Assembly: GCA_016719405.1 (NCBI GenBank)
Contig: JADJZE010000008.1
Coordinates: 1-64,000 of the forward strand
Direction: 5' to 3'
Length of the DNA: 64,000 nucleotides
DNA from: Candidatus Aalborgicola lynettensis
GTDB lineage: Bacteria > Pseudomonadota > Gammaproteobacteria > Burkholderiales > Burkholderiaceae_C
The number at the start of each line of letters is the position of its first letter. Positions within the stretch are counted from its first letter, which is position 1. Below are positions 9,333 to 18,863 of this stretch, one piece after another. Both the position numbers and the translations under genes were made by a program. The notes beneath the pieces were generated by a model, which saw nothing but the letters and a program-made list of their open reading frames with translations, was not told the DNA's origin and ran no database searches.

Positions 9333-12300
9333 ATGTCTGAAGCGACACCATCCAAACGTAAATCGAAGCCAGCTCCTGCCAGCGACCCATCCAGCAGCAG
9401 TGATCGCCCCGACTTCGCCTTGAAATCCGAAGAAGTCACCCCCGATATGCTGGTAGCCGCAGCCAAAGCCGCCGCTGCCAAAACCAAAAAGCCCGCCAAA
9501 GCCAAAGCCGCCCCCCAAGCCCCCGCCACCGGCGACGCCCAGGTGCTGGCCTACCGCCACAGTGACCGGCGCAAAAACAACCCCGAAGTCGGCTTGGTCA
9601 ACGAGGCCAGCGACCCCGAGCAGGCCAAAACCCCCTGGGCCTACGACCCCCACCTGGACCCGGCCCTGCAATTCGACTCTGCCCGCGCCGGGGCCGAAAA
9701 GCTGATTGAGGATGCCCTGGCTGGTAACGACCCCGCAGCCATGCGCCACGCTTTGGAAGAACTGCGCCGCATGAGCGCGCCCTACCTGCAGTGGACTGGC
9801 AAGGCCGAGCGCACCAGCTTCGAGGTGGACACGGTGAGCCTGCATGTGCATGAGCGCATTGACGCCATGAGCATCTTGAGCGCGGTCAGCAAGCGCCACG
9901 TTGCCCAGCAGAACGCTATAAAAAAAGGAGCTGCTCCCGCACGTTCTACGGGGGCTACAGGCCAAAAAGGCATAAATTCCGCGCCCAACCACTCCCAGGG
10001 CTTCCAGCCGGGCCTGTTTGAAGCCCCGTTCGAGAGCATGCCCCTGCGCGCGGCGGTGGACTTTTACAAACACGACCGGGGCTGGGCCAACCGACTAATG
10101 GCGGGCGACAGCCTGCTGGTGATGAACAGCCTGCTGCAAAAAGAAGGCATGGCCGGGCAGGTGCAGATGATCTACATCGACCCGCCTTATGGCATCAAGT
10201 ACGGCAGCAATTTTCAGCCGTTCACGAATAAGCGGGATGTGAAAGACCGCAGTGATGCCGACCTGACCCAAGAGCCAGAGATGATCAAGGCGTTTCGGGA
10301 TACCTGGGAGCTGGGTATTCACTCGTATTTGACGTATCTGCGCGACCGGTTGCTGCTGGCGAAGGATTTGTTGAGTGAGACGGGGAGTGTGTTTGTTCAG
10401 ATTTCGGATGAGAACTTGCACCTGGTACGTAATCTGATGGATGAGGTCTTTGGACCGAACAACTTTGTCGCCCAAATTCATTTCAAAAAAACTGGCGCTC
10501 TCGAACAAAAGACTTTCTGTTAACTATGACCACATAGTTTGGTACGCAACCGATGTAGATAAGATCAAGTACCACCAGCTGTATAGCGACCGAAGAGTCA
10601 AGTGATTCAGTCGCGTTCCGCTACGTTTATTCTGGCTTGGGACGTGTTCTCGACGATGGCATCAGCGTCGTCACTCGAAAAAAAAGAAGGCAGCCTTTGT
10701 CAATCAGTGTCGCTGACTTCACAAGGCCATTCAGCGAATACATCGGGGGGGTTTTCAATAAATGGACTAACGTGCCTCCCACCGACAGATCGGCATTGGA
10801 GCGTTGAGAGGCAAGGCCTATTGCGCGTGGTAAAAGCCGGGCGGGTTTTTCTTGCAGGATCGAGTCCAAGGTTTGCATATTTGATGGGCGATTACCCGGT
10901 AGAGCCAATAACCCACGTATGGGCGGATTCCGGTACTGGCAGTTTCACTGAGCAAAAACGCTATGTCGTGGAAACCCAGACAAAGGTCATCGAGCGCTGC
11001 ATGCTCATGACCACCGACCCCGGCGACCTCGTTCTAGACCCGACCTGCGGCAGCGGCACCACCGCCTATGTCGCCGAAAAATGGGGCCGCCGCTGGATCA
11101 CCTGCGACACCTCGCGCGTGGCCATCACGCTGGCCAAGCAGCGCCTGATGACCGCCAGCTTCGACTACTTTGCCCTGCGTTACCCGCACGAAGGGCTCAA
11201 GGGCGGTTTCATCTACAAGACCGTTCCGCACGTCACGCTTAAAAGCATTGCCAACAACCCCGGAGATTGACGCCATCTTTGATCGCCTGCACCCCGGTAT
11301 TGACTCGGCGCTGGCCGGGTTAAATGCCGCGCTGGCAGCCAACCCGCCTGCAAACGCCTTCACCGTGACAGAGGGCGCACGCAAAGGGCAAAAGCTGGCC
11401 TTGGGCACCAAATGCGTGGCGCTGCTGGAGTGGGAAGTTCCGTTTGACTTCCCTGATGAATGGTCCGCTGACCGCACGAAACCGGAATCACCCACCGGCC
11501 CCGTGGTGGAGGCCTTCCAAGCCTTCCAAACCGCCCGCCAGAAGATGCAGGCCGAAATGGACCGGTCGATCGCCGCGCAGGCCGATAACGAAACCCTGTA
11601 CGACCAGCCCGAGAAAACCAAAAACAAGCTGCGCGTGTCCGGCCCGTTCACCGTTGAGGCGGTTCCATTCCCCACAGTGCTATCTTTACAGGAGCATGCT
11701 GCGCACATTCCACAAGGGCTAGAGGCCCATTCGGCTCATAATTCTGCGCTGGCCGATATGTCGGTCGCCCGCAGCGGCAACACCAGCCGCCAGCACACCT
11801 GGCGTGACGAGTTGCTGAAGGCAGGCATTCGCGGCAAGGGTGGCCAGATGCTCAAGTTTGCCGAGCTCGAAGTCTTGCCCGGCACCGCCTGCCTGCACGC
11901 CAGCGGGCACCTCGATACGGGCGAGCGGGTAGTCATCAGCTTCGGCCCCGAGCATGGGGCACTGGAGCAGCGGCAGGTAGAGCACGCCCTGGGCGAAGCG
12001 GCGGACCTGTTCCCCCGACCCAAGATGATTGTGTTTTGCGCCTTCGCGTTTGACCCCGAAGCGGCCAAAGACATTGATGCCCTCAAAGGCATCACCGCGC
12101 TCAAGGCCCAGATGAACACCGACCTGCTGACGGAAGACCTGAAGAAAGCCAGCTCCAAATCCACCACCAACCAGAGTTTCTGGCTGATGGGCCAGCCGGA
12201 TGTGCAGGTGACGCAGTTGCCCAGCGGCTTGTGGCAGGTGGAGGTGAATGGTTTTGATTACTTTGACACGGCCAAGGGCGAACTGGTGTCTGGCGGCAAA

Positions 12301-12579
12301 GCCAAAATTGCCGCCTGGAGCCTGGACACCGATTACGACGGGCGCAGCCTGTTCCCGCACCAGTTCTTCTTCCCCATGGCGGGCAAGGACGAGGGCTGGA
12401 TGAAGCTCAAGAAGGACATTCGCGCCGAGTTGGACGAAGACTTGCTCAAACACTTTGTCGGCACCGTATCACTGCCGTTTGAGGCGGGGGCCAACAATAC
12501 CGTGGCGGTCAAAATTGTGGACGACCGGGGGATTGAGTCGCTGAAGGTGATGCGGCTTGAAACAGGAGAAATGAAATGA
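9333..12579 (+). pseudogene. mod: Type III DNA methyltransferase (Mod), frame broken in the target-recognition region
   Basis: Mod methylates adenine in an asymmetric site and guides Res. Start ATG 9333. The catalytic motif D-P-P-Y-G is at about residue 283 and the SAM motif D-P-T-C-G-S-G-T-T at 11038, the beta-class order with the target-recognition domain between them. The first frame ends at 10523; several shifts and stops occur up to about 10830, i.e. within the recognition domain. The SAM part continues to 11270, where one extra C in a C4 run (about 11260) shifts the frame again. The large C-terminal domain reads intact to 12579. Total length is about 1080 codons. It is unlikely to be functional as written. 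The stop overlaps the ATPase start (ATGA). Confidence 0.8.
9915..9972 (-). repeat. 57-nt dispersed repeat, copy 3 (inside mod)
   Basis: Inverse-orientation copy in the linker of Mod between the N-terminal domain and the catalytic domain, read as A-I-K-K-G-A-A-P-A-R-S-T-G-A-T-G-Q-K-G. It keeps the reading frame open. Confidence 0.8.
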
Positions 12580-13838
12580 CAGAAATTGTGAATGGCATTG
12601 CCGCCCAGAAGACGCGTCGGCTGCGCAAACCCAAACCGGATGTGCTGCGTATCGAAAATCTCGGGCCCATCCGCGAGGCTGAAATTGCTTTTGGTGATTT
12701 GACCGTGATTGTTGGGCCACAGGCTACCGGCAAAAGCATTTTTCTCCAGACTCTCAAGCTGGTTCTGGACCGAGACCAAATCCATGACGCATTCAAGCAC
12801 CACAGCGTCGCTTTCAATGGCGACAGTGCTGCCTTTTTGGGCGGATATTATGGAAAAGGTATGGCTGCAGCCTGGAAAGAAAATTCGTCCAAACTGCACT
12901 GGAATGCAAAGTCGCTTAATTTGCCAGGCTTGGCCAAGGCAACCAAGGCCCGAGAGCGCAAGGAGAGCCTGTTTTTCATCCCGGCGCAGCGGGTGATGAG
13001 TTTGGCAGGCGGTGTAACGCAAAATTTTGGGCAATTCAATTACGGCGACCCGTATACCCTGCGCTACTTCAGTGACGCCGTGCATGACCTGTTGCAGAAC
13101 GAATTTGGAGCAAAAGGCGAGCTGTTTCCGCAGCCCAACCGCCTAAACGACACACTCCGAAAGCCCATTACCGATCATCTTTTTGGCGGGAGCAAACTGG
13201 CGGTAGATGCCAGTGACTTCACCAAGCGATTGGTGCTGAAAGTGCCCGGGCACAAAGAGGGCCTGCCGTTTCTGGCATGGTCGGCAGGGCAGCGAGAATT
13301 CACCCCGCTATTGCTCGGGCTGTATTGGCTGTGCCCGGCGGGGGGAACCCGCAAACGCGACGACATTGAGTGGGTTGTGATCGAAGAGCCAGAAATGGGT
13401 TTGCACCCACAAGGCATTGCCACCGTTTTGCTGCTGGTTCTGGAGCTTTTGCGGCGCGGCTACAAGGTGGTGTTGTCCACCCATTCCCCAGTGGTGCTGG
13501 ACATGGTATGGGCACTGCAGGAGTTCAAGCAACTGGAGGGAACCGAAGGTGACGTGCGTGCGCTGTTTGATTTGCCAAACAATAACTATTCGAAAGACCT
13601 TGGGAAAGTTATTTTGAAGAAAGACTGTCGTGTGTATTACTTCGATCGCGACCAGACCGTGCGCGATATCTCGAACCTAGACCCAGGCGCCGCTGATGCT
13701 GCTGAGGCGCAATGGGGTGGTCTGGTTGGTTTTGCCAGTCGCACAGGCGACGCGATTGCCAACGTTGTCAACCGATATGAATCCAAGCCCCGGCGAAAAA
13801 AACGCACTGCCAGTGTCACCGGAGCAGATTCACGATGA
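12576..13838 (+). CDS. AAA ATPase (AAA_21/OLD-like) inside the Type III R-M operon
   Basis: 420 residues. Walker A G-P-Q-A-T-G-K-S at about residues 46-53 follows a start typical of SMC/RecF-like ATPases (I-E-N-L-G-P-I). A Walker B/signature region V-I-E-E-P-E-M-G-L-H-P-Q-G lies at about 267, then a switch histidine region L-S-T-H-S-P. It is an ABC-type AAA ATPase like those in OLD, Septu and PARIS defence systems, without an attached TOPRIM domain. Start and stop both overlap the neighbours as ATGA, so it is translated with mod and the small gene downstream. Its role (sensor, regulator or motor of the restriction system) is inference. Frame intact, no damage seen. Confidence 0.8.
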   Translation: MTEIVNGIAAQKTRRLRKPKPDVLRIENLGPIREAEIAFGDLTVIVGPQATGKSIFLQTLKLVLDRDQIHDAFKHHSVAFNGDSAAFLGGYYGKGMAAAWKENSSKLHWNAKSLNLPGLAKATKARERKESLFFIPAQRVMSLAGGVTQNFGQFNYGDPYTLRYFSDAVHDLLQNEFGAKGELFPQPNRLNDTLRKPITDHLFGGSKLAVDASDFTKRLVLKVPGHKEGLPFLAWSAGQREFTPLLLGLYWLCPAGGTRKRDDIEWVVIEEPEMGLHPQGIATVLLLVLELLRRGYKVVLSTHSPVVLDMVWALQEFKQLEGTEGDVRALFDLPNNNYSKDLGKVILKKDCRVYYFDRDQTVRDISNLDPGAADAAEAQWGGLVGFASRTGDAIANVVNRYESKPRRKKRTASVTGADSR

Positions 13839-14371
13839 GTACCGCTGGGAGGAAAACAAAAATCACTGCAGCGCCTATACCAGCAAATACCAGCGGGTTC
13901 GAACGTGCTGCAAGTACCGCGGGACTCACTGCGTCAAAGGGTAAGGGTGCCGTCAAACACCAATATCAGGCTGGCATTGCAAGCGGTGCGTCGTTGAAAT
14001 TTACCGGCAGTGTGGATATGGATGAGGCCTGTCGGGCGGCCGAACCGGAATCCCACCGTTGGGACTATGGATTGGGCTTGCAACGCAATGGCGAAAGCGA
14101 GTTTGCTGTATGGGTTGAACCCCATCCCGCTTCCAGCACGGGTGAGATAGCCAAGATCATTGCTAAACTGGACTGGCTGGAGCGTAAGTTGGAGCGGCCA
14201 GAATTCAAGGACTTGAAAGCCCTGACCCGCAGAGCAGCCCAAGCGGGCGTGAATCGATTCCATTGGTTGGCTATGACGGGGGATATTCGTATTCGCCCCG
14301 GGAGTCGAGAGGCTGCGATGTTGGCCAAAAAGGGGTTGCGATTGCCTACTCGGTATTTGGCATTTTCATGA
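13835..14371 (+). CDS. Small unknown partner of the R-M-associated ATPase
   Basis: 178 residues with no family I recognise. The first 50 residues are low-complexity and Ala/Thr/Lys-rich; the rest is a compact domain with H-R-W-D-Y-G-L-G-L, F-A-V-W-V-E-P-H-P-A, then a helix W-L-E-R-K-L and a C-terminal W-L-A-M-T-G-D-I-R-I. The D...V-E-x-H pattern could be a diverged nuclease core, but no lysine is in the expected place. Its start overlaps the ATPase stop and its own stop overlaps the res start (both ATGA). ATPase-plus-small-effector pairs are a common layout in defence loci, which makes an effector or adaptor role plausible. Confidence 0.65.
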   Translation: MSTAGRKTKITAAPIPANTSGFERAASTAGLTASKGKGAVKHQYQAGIASGASLKFTGSVDMDEACRAAEPESHRWDYGLGLQRNGESEFAVWVEPHPASSTGEIAKIIAKLDWLERKLERPEFKDLKALTRRAAQAGVNRFHWLAMTGDIRIRPGSREAAMLAKKGLRLPTRYLAFS

Positions 14372-17217
14372 CCACCACGCCCACCTCCCTCATCATTAAT
14401 TCGGCGTTTGTCGAGCCGCATCAGCATTGGGCCGAGAACACCGACCGTACCCTGCGCCTGGAGCCCACGCGACGCGCTGCGGGTTACGAGATCATCGACA
14501 CGCGTGAAAACACGCGCCGCCAGGTAGCGATCCCCCTGGTGGACGACATTCGCCAGCGCGTGGGCCAGTGGCGCAATGCTGGTTGGCCGGGCGTGACCGC
14601 CGTGACGCTGGAGTTGCTGACCCATTGGTGGGATTTGGACAAAGTATCCCGCCGCCAATATCCGTTCTACTTTTGCCAGCTTGAAGCCATTGAAACCCTG
14701 ATTTGGATGCTGGAGGCGCAACCCGAATACCGCCAAGGCATTAATGTGCAGGGCGACGGTGGCGCGTTTGAGCGGCTGTGCAACAAGATGGCCACGGGCA
14801 GTGGCAAGACCACGGTGATGGCCATGATCATCACCTGGCAGGTGCTCAATGCGCTGACCTACCCCAAGTCGCCACGCAAGTATTCGAGCGCCATTTTTCT
14901 GGTGGCCCCCGGCCTCACCGTCAAATCCCGTCTGCAAGTGCTCATGCCGGGCCACACGGACAACTATTACGACAGTTTTGAGCTGTGCCCGTCTGAGGCC
15001 ATGCGCCAAAAGCTGAACCGCGCCGAGGTGCTGATTGAGAACTGGCACACCCTGATGCCGCTCAAGCAGCAAGAACGCTCCGTGGTCAAAAAGGGCAAGG
15101 AAAGCGACGAAGCCTTTACCAAGCGCGTGCTGGGCAAGCTGGCCACGTACAAAGACCTGGTGGTGATCAACGACGAAGCGCACCATGCCTACCGCACGCC
15201 CGCCGACGTGAAAATCAGCAAGGCCGAGGCCGAGGCCCTGGGCATTGACCTGGATGAGGCTACCCGCTGGGTGGAGGGGCTGGACCGCCTGCACAAGACC
15301 CGGCGCATTACCCGCTGCTATGACCTGTCGGCCACGCCCTTTGCCCCCACCGGGCGCACCAACACCGAAGCCGGTTTGTTTAGCTGGGTGGTGTCTGACT
15401 TTGGCCTGAACGATGCCATTGAAGCCGGTTTGGTGAAAACCCCGCGTGTGGTGGTGCGCGACGATGCACTGCCCAACGCGCAAACGCTGCGCCCCAAGCT
15501 GTACCACCTGTACCGCGAACCCGATGTGGCCGAAGACCTGAATCGCAAGGCCGAAGCGCATGAAGCCCTGCCCGCGCTGGTGCAGCAGGCCTACACCCTG
15601 CTGGGTGCCGACTGGCGCGTAACGGCAGCGGAGTGGGCGGCCTTGGGCCACTTGTCGCCGCCCGTGATGCTGACGGTGTGCAATCGCACCGAGACCGCAG
15701 CCCGCGTGGAACACTACTTTGCCAAAGGCCATGCCCAATGGCCCGAGTTGCACGATGCGGCCCGCACCTTCCGCGTGGATTCCAAGGTGCTGGAAAAAGC
15801 CGAGTTGGGCGAAACCGCTACGGCTGACAAAGACTACGAGTTGCGCCTGAAAGAGATCATGGAGGCAGCGCGTATTCCTGAATCGCGCAAAGAAGCCCTG
15901 CGTGCCATGAAGAAAGAAGAACTGCTGCGCGAGCTGGTGGACACGGTGGGCAAGCGCGGCCAGGCCGGGCAAGACCTGCAAAACGTGGTCTCGGTGGCGA
16001 TGCTGTCCGAAGGCTGGGACGCCAAGAATGTCACCCACATCATGGGTCTGCGTGCCTTCACCAGCCAGTTGCTATGTGAACAAGTCATTGGTCGTGGTCT
16101 GCGCCGTGTGGCCTATGACAAGGATGACAACGGCCTGTACCTGCCCGAGTTCGTCAACGTGTTTGGTGTGCCCCTGTCCATTGCCATGCAGCCGGGCGAT
16201 GGTGGCACCAGCCCGCCACCGCCCAAGCCCAGCACGCAGATTGAGTCGTTAAGCACCCGCAATGTGTTCGAGATCAAATGGCCCAACATCCTGCGCGTGG
16301 ACCAGGTGGTGCGCCCGCAACTGGTGGTGGAGTGGACCAAGGTGGGTGTACTGAAGATCGACCCGGCCACGGTTGCCCTGCACGCAGACATTGCCCCCGC
16401 CCTTGGCGGCGCTGCCGACTGGAGTCAGGTCGTGACGATTGATCTGGAGAAGTTACCTGAAGAATTCCGCCTGCAACGACTAGTGTTCAAGGCGGCGCAG
16501 CGGGCGTTTGAGCTGCTGCAAGATCAGTTCAAAGGGCAACGTGAATACCTGCTGTTCCAACTGGTGCGGCTGGTTGAAGCGTTTTTGGCGTCCAACAAGA
16601 TCGATATTCCGTCGTTGTTTCATCAAGAGCCGTTGCGCAAGCGGATTTTGTATTCGCTGCACATCGACCTGATCACCCAGCACCTGATGAAGTACGTGGT
16701 CGAGCAAAATACCTTGAGGCTGGAGCCGGTGTTTGATGGCGAAAGCCCCATTGGCAGCACGCGTGACATGCGCACCTGGTACACCACCCGCATTGCAGAG
16801 CCAACGCAGCGCTGCCAGGTAAGCCACATTGTGGTGGATAGCGGCTGGGAGAAATACGCGGCCAACGTCGTGGAGGCGCACCCCAAGGTGGCTGCTTGGG
16901 TGAAAAACGATCATCTGGGATTTCACATTCTGTACTTGTGGAATGGCTCCAAGCGCAAATACATCCCGGATTTTCTGGTGCGCTATGCGTCGGGCAAGAC
17001 GCTGGTGCTGGAAATCAAAGGCGTGGATTCACCGCAAGACCAAGCGAAGCGCGCTGCGCTGGCGCAGTGGGTCGAGGCAGTCAACGCGCATGGTGGTTTT
17101 GGAACCTGGGCCGCGGATGTGGTGGTGGGCGATGCGGCGGGAATGCAGGATGTGGTCGACAGACATGCTGAATCGCTGATACCCCAGCAATCTGCGGTGG
17201 CTTTGGGCGCGGCATGA
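14368..17217 (+). CDS. res: Type III restriction endonuclease subunit Res
   Basis: 949 residues from the ATG in the ATGA overlap (an upstream in-frame start at 14263 lies inside the preceding gene). It is a superfamily 2 helicase with Walker A M-A-T-G-S-G-K-T-T (about residue 141), D-E-A-H-H-A-Y (about 268), D-L-S-A-T-P-F and the arginine-finger motif Q-V-I-G-R-G-L-R-R. A C-terminal PD-(D/E)XK nuclease core follows: I-P-D-F-L-V (about 866) and V-L-E-I-K-G (about 881). Res translocates on or switches along DNA with ATP and cuts when two Mod-bound sites meet. The gene is complete, unlike its mod partner. The stop overlaps the tatD start. Confidence 0.9.
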   Translation: MTTTPTSLIINSAFVEPHQHWAENTDRTLRLEPTRRAAGYEIIDTRENTRRQVAIPLVDDIRQRVGQWRNAGWPGVTAVTLELLTHWWDLDKVSRRQYPFYFCQLEAIETLIWMLEAQPEYRQGINVQGDGGAFERLCNKMATGSGKTTVMAMIITWQVLNALTYPKSPRKYSSAIFLVAPGLTVKSRLQVLMPGHTDNYYDSFELCPSEAMRQKLNRAEVLIENWHTLMPLKQQERSVVKKGKESDEAFTKRVLGKLATYKDLVVINDEAHHAYRTPADVKISKAEAEALGIDLDEATRWVEGLDRLHKTRRITRCYDLSATPFAPTGRTNTEAGLFSWVVSDFGLNDAIEAGLVKTPRVVVRDDALPNAQTLRPKLYHLYREPDVAEDLNRKAEAHEALPALVQQAYTLLGADWRVTAAEWAALGHLSPPVMLTVCNRTETAARVEHYFAKGHAQWPELHDAARTFRVDSKVLEKAELGETATADKDYELRLKEIMEAARIPESRKEALRAMKKEELLRELVDTVGKRGQAGQDLQNVVSVAMLSEGWDAKNVTHIMGLRAFTSQLLCEQVIGRGLRRVAYDKDDNGLYLPEFVNVFGVPLSIAMQPGDGGTSPPPPKPSTQIESLSTRNVFEIKWPNILRVDQVVRPQLVVEWTKVGVLKIDPATVALHADIAPALGGAADWSQVVTIDLEKLPEEFRLQRLVFKAAQRAFELLQDQFKGQREYLLFQLVRLVEAFLASNKIDIPSLFHQEPLRKRILYSLHIDLITQHLMKYVVEQNTLRLEPVFDGESPIGSTRDMRTWYTTRIAEPTQRCQVSHIVVDSGWEKYAANVVEAHPKVAAWVKNDHLGFHILYLWNGSKRKYIPDFLVRYASGKTLVLEIKGVDSPQDQAKRAALAQWVEAVNAHGGFGTWAADVVVGDAAGMQDVVDRHAESLIPQQSAVALGAA

Positions 17218-18098
17218 GCACTGCGCCGGGTGCTGATTCGGTCCGCTGGATCGACACCCACTGTCACTTGGATGCAGCCGAGTTTTTAGAGCCAAATAGG
17301 CCTCTAGCCCTCGTGGTTCGTGCGCAAGCAGCTATCAAAGGTATAGCGCATTGCGTGATCCCTGCGGTAGAAGTGGCCAACTTCGAAGCCGTGCGCGCCC
17401 TGGCCCATGCGGGTGGCGATAGTTATTGCCTGGGCATCCACCCGCTGTACGTGGCGCAGGCTGCGCCCGATGCGTTGGCGCAACTGGACGCCGCGCTGGC
17501 GCGCCACCGTGATGACCCCCGCCTGGTTGCGGTGGGCGAGATTGGGCTGGACTTCTTTGTGCCGGCCCTGTGCGAGAGCCCCTTGCGTGAGAAGCAGGAG
17601 GCTTTCTACCGCGCGCAGTTGCAGTTGGCGCGCCAATACGGTTTACCCGTGGTACTGCATGTGCGCCGATCGGCCGACCGCTTGCTGAAGCACCTGCGCG
17701 AAGTGGGGCAGGACGATGCACAGTGGTCAGGCATTGCCCATGCCTTCAATGGCAGCGACGTCCAAGCCCAGGCCTTTATCCAACTCGGTTTCAGGCTCGG
17801 CTTTGGCGGTGCCATGACCTACCCCCGCGCCCTGCAGCTGCGTCGCCTGGCCCAGACGCTGCCGCTGGACGCCATCGTGTTGGAAACCGACGCACCCGAC
17901 ATTCCGCCGAAGTGGTTGTACGTGGACGCCGAGCAACGCGCGCAGGGCGTGGAACAAGGCCGCAACGAACCGGGTGAAATCCCCCGCATTGGCGCGGTGC
18001 TGGCCCAATTGCGCAACATACCCGTGGCGGCCCTGGCGCAGGCTACTACCACCAATGCATGCGTGGCTTTACCGCGACTGGCTGCTCTGCTGGTATAA
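17214..18098 (+). CDS. tatD: TatD-family metal-dependent DNase/hydrolase
   Basis: 294 residues. Metal ligands of the TIM-barrel amidohydrolase fold are visible: D-T-H-C-H-L-D near the N-terminus, G-E-I-G-L-D-F, H-V-R-R-S, H-A-F-N-G-S and L-E-T-D-A-P-D. TatD proteins are 3'-5' exonucleases that act on single-stranded or damaged DNA. Residues 26-46 are encoded by a copy of the 57-nt repeat, which makes the segment before H-C-V-I-P a few residues longer than in typical TatD. The ATG overlaps the res stop, and the same arrangement exists with the araC gene at 9118, so this copy probably came in with the R-M operon. Confidence 0.9.
   Translation: MSTAPGADSVRWIDTHCHLDAAEFLEPNRPLALVVRAQAAIKGIAHCVIPAVEVANFEAVRALAHAGGDSYCLGIHPLYVAQAAPDALAQLDAALARHRDDPRLVAVGEIGLDFFVPALCESPLREKQEAFYRAQLQLARQYGLPVVLHVRRSADRLLKHLREVGQDDAQWSGIAHAFNGSDVQAQAFIQLGFRLGFGGAMTYPRALQLRRLAQTLPLDAIVLETDAPDIPPKWLYVDAEQRAQGVEQGRNEPGEIPRIGAVLAQLRNIPVAALAQATTTNACVALPRLAALLV
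17291..17347 (+). repeat. 57-nt dispersed repeat, copy 4 (inside tatD)
   Basis: Direct-orientation copy read as P-N-R-P-L-A-L-V-V-R-A-Q-A-A-I-K-G-I-A in the complete tatD. Confidence 0.85.
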
Positions 18099-18104
18099 AA
18101 GCCC

Positions 18105-18863
18105 ATGGCAAAAAACGTATCTCTCGCTCTTCCCGAAGTCAACTTCTCCGACGATGGCCCCATTCGGCATCTCCACCTCGACAGCATCTGGATACAAGGC
18201 TCCATGCTGGTGGACGCACCCTTGGTGCTGGTACATGAATACATCCAGCGCATGATGGCCTGGCTGCTGTTTGTGGAGCCCGATACCGTGGCCAAACGCC
18301 AGGCACTGCAGCTGGGGCTGGGGGCAGCCTCGCTCACCAAGTTTTGCCACAAGGTGGTGCGCATGAAAACTGCCGCCATCGAAATCAACCCCCAGGTGGT
18401 GGCCGCGTGCCGGGGCTGGTTCAAGCTGCCGCAAGACAACAGCCGCTTGCAAGTGGTGCTGGCCGATGCGTCACAGGAGATTCGCCAGCCGCGCTGTCTG
18501 GGCACGGGGGATGCCCTGGAGGTGGGCCTGTACGACCAGGAGGCTGCGGGCCCCGTGTTTGACAGCGTGGAGTTTTATACCGATTGCCGCAACACCCTCA
18601 CCGAAGAAGGCTGCATGACCGTGAACCTGTTTGGCCGCATGTCGAGCTTCCAGCGCAGCGTGGACAACATGGCTGCAGCCTTTGGCAAAGATGCCATCTG
18701 GGCCTTCAAGGCGACACGCGAAGGCAATACCGTGGTGCTGGCCCAGCGCACGCCCCGGCGCCCTTCGCGCGCGGTGTTGTTGGCTCGGGCCGACACCATC
18801 CAGCGCCAATGGGGCTTGCCCGCCGACAAGTGGGTGCGCGTTTTCAAACCGGTGGTCGCATGA
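18105..18863 (+). CDS. Spermidine synthase-like SAM-fold protein
   Basis: 252 residues. It has the Rossmann fold of polyamine synthases: L-Q-L-G-L-G-A-A-S-L-T-K-F replaces the usual G-G-G-D-G motif, followed by A-A-I-E-I-N-P-Q-V-V and L-A-D-A. The modified glycine motif suggests it is not a standard spermidine synthase; many such paralogues are annotated as spermine/spermidine synthase-like methyltransferases. It starts 6 bases after tatD and its stop overlaps the next start (ATGA), so it belongs to the same transcript. Substrate unknown. Confidence 0.7.
   Translation: MAKNVSLALPEVNFSDDGPIRHLHLDSIWIQGSMLVDAPLVLVHEYIQRMMAWLLFVEPDTVAKRQALQLGLGAASLTKFCHKVVRMKTAAIEINPQVVAACRGWFKLPQDNSRLQVVLADASQEIRQPRCLGTGDALEVGLYDQEAAGPVFDSVEFYTDCRNTLTEEGCMTVNLFGRMSSFQRSVDNMAAAFGKDAIWAFKATREGNTVVLAQRTPRRPSRAVLLARADTIQRQWGLPADKWVRVFKPVVA

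Noticed and set aside
12576..14371. PARIS (AriA/AriB) defence system
   Set aside because: The ATPase could fit, but the small downstream protein shows no TOPRIM/DUF4435 features and is too short for AriB.
14065..16038. A 657-codon minus-strand open frame opposite res
   Set aside because: It is a shadow of the GC-rich res gene; it has no motif and res has complete helicase and nuclease signatures.
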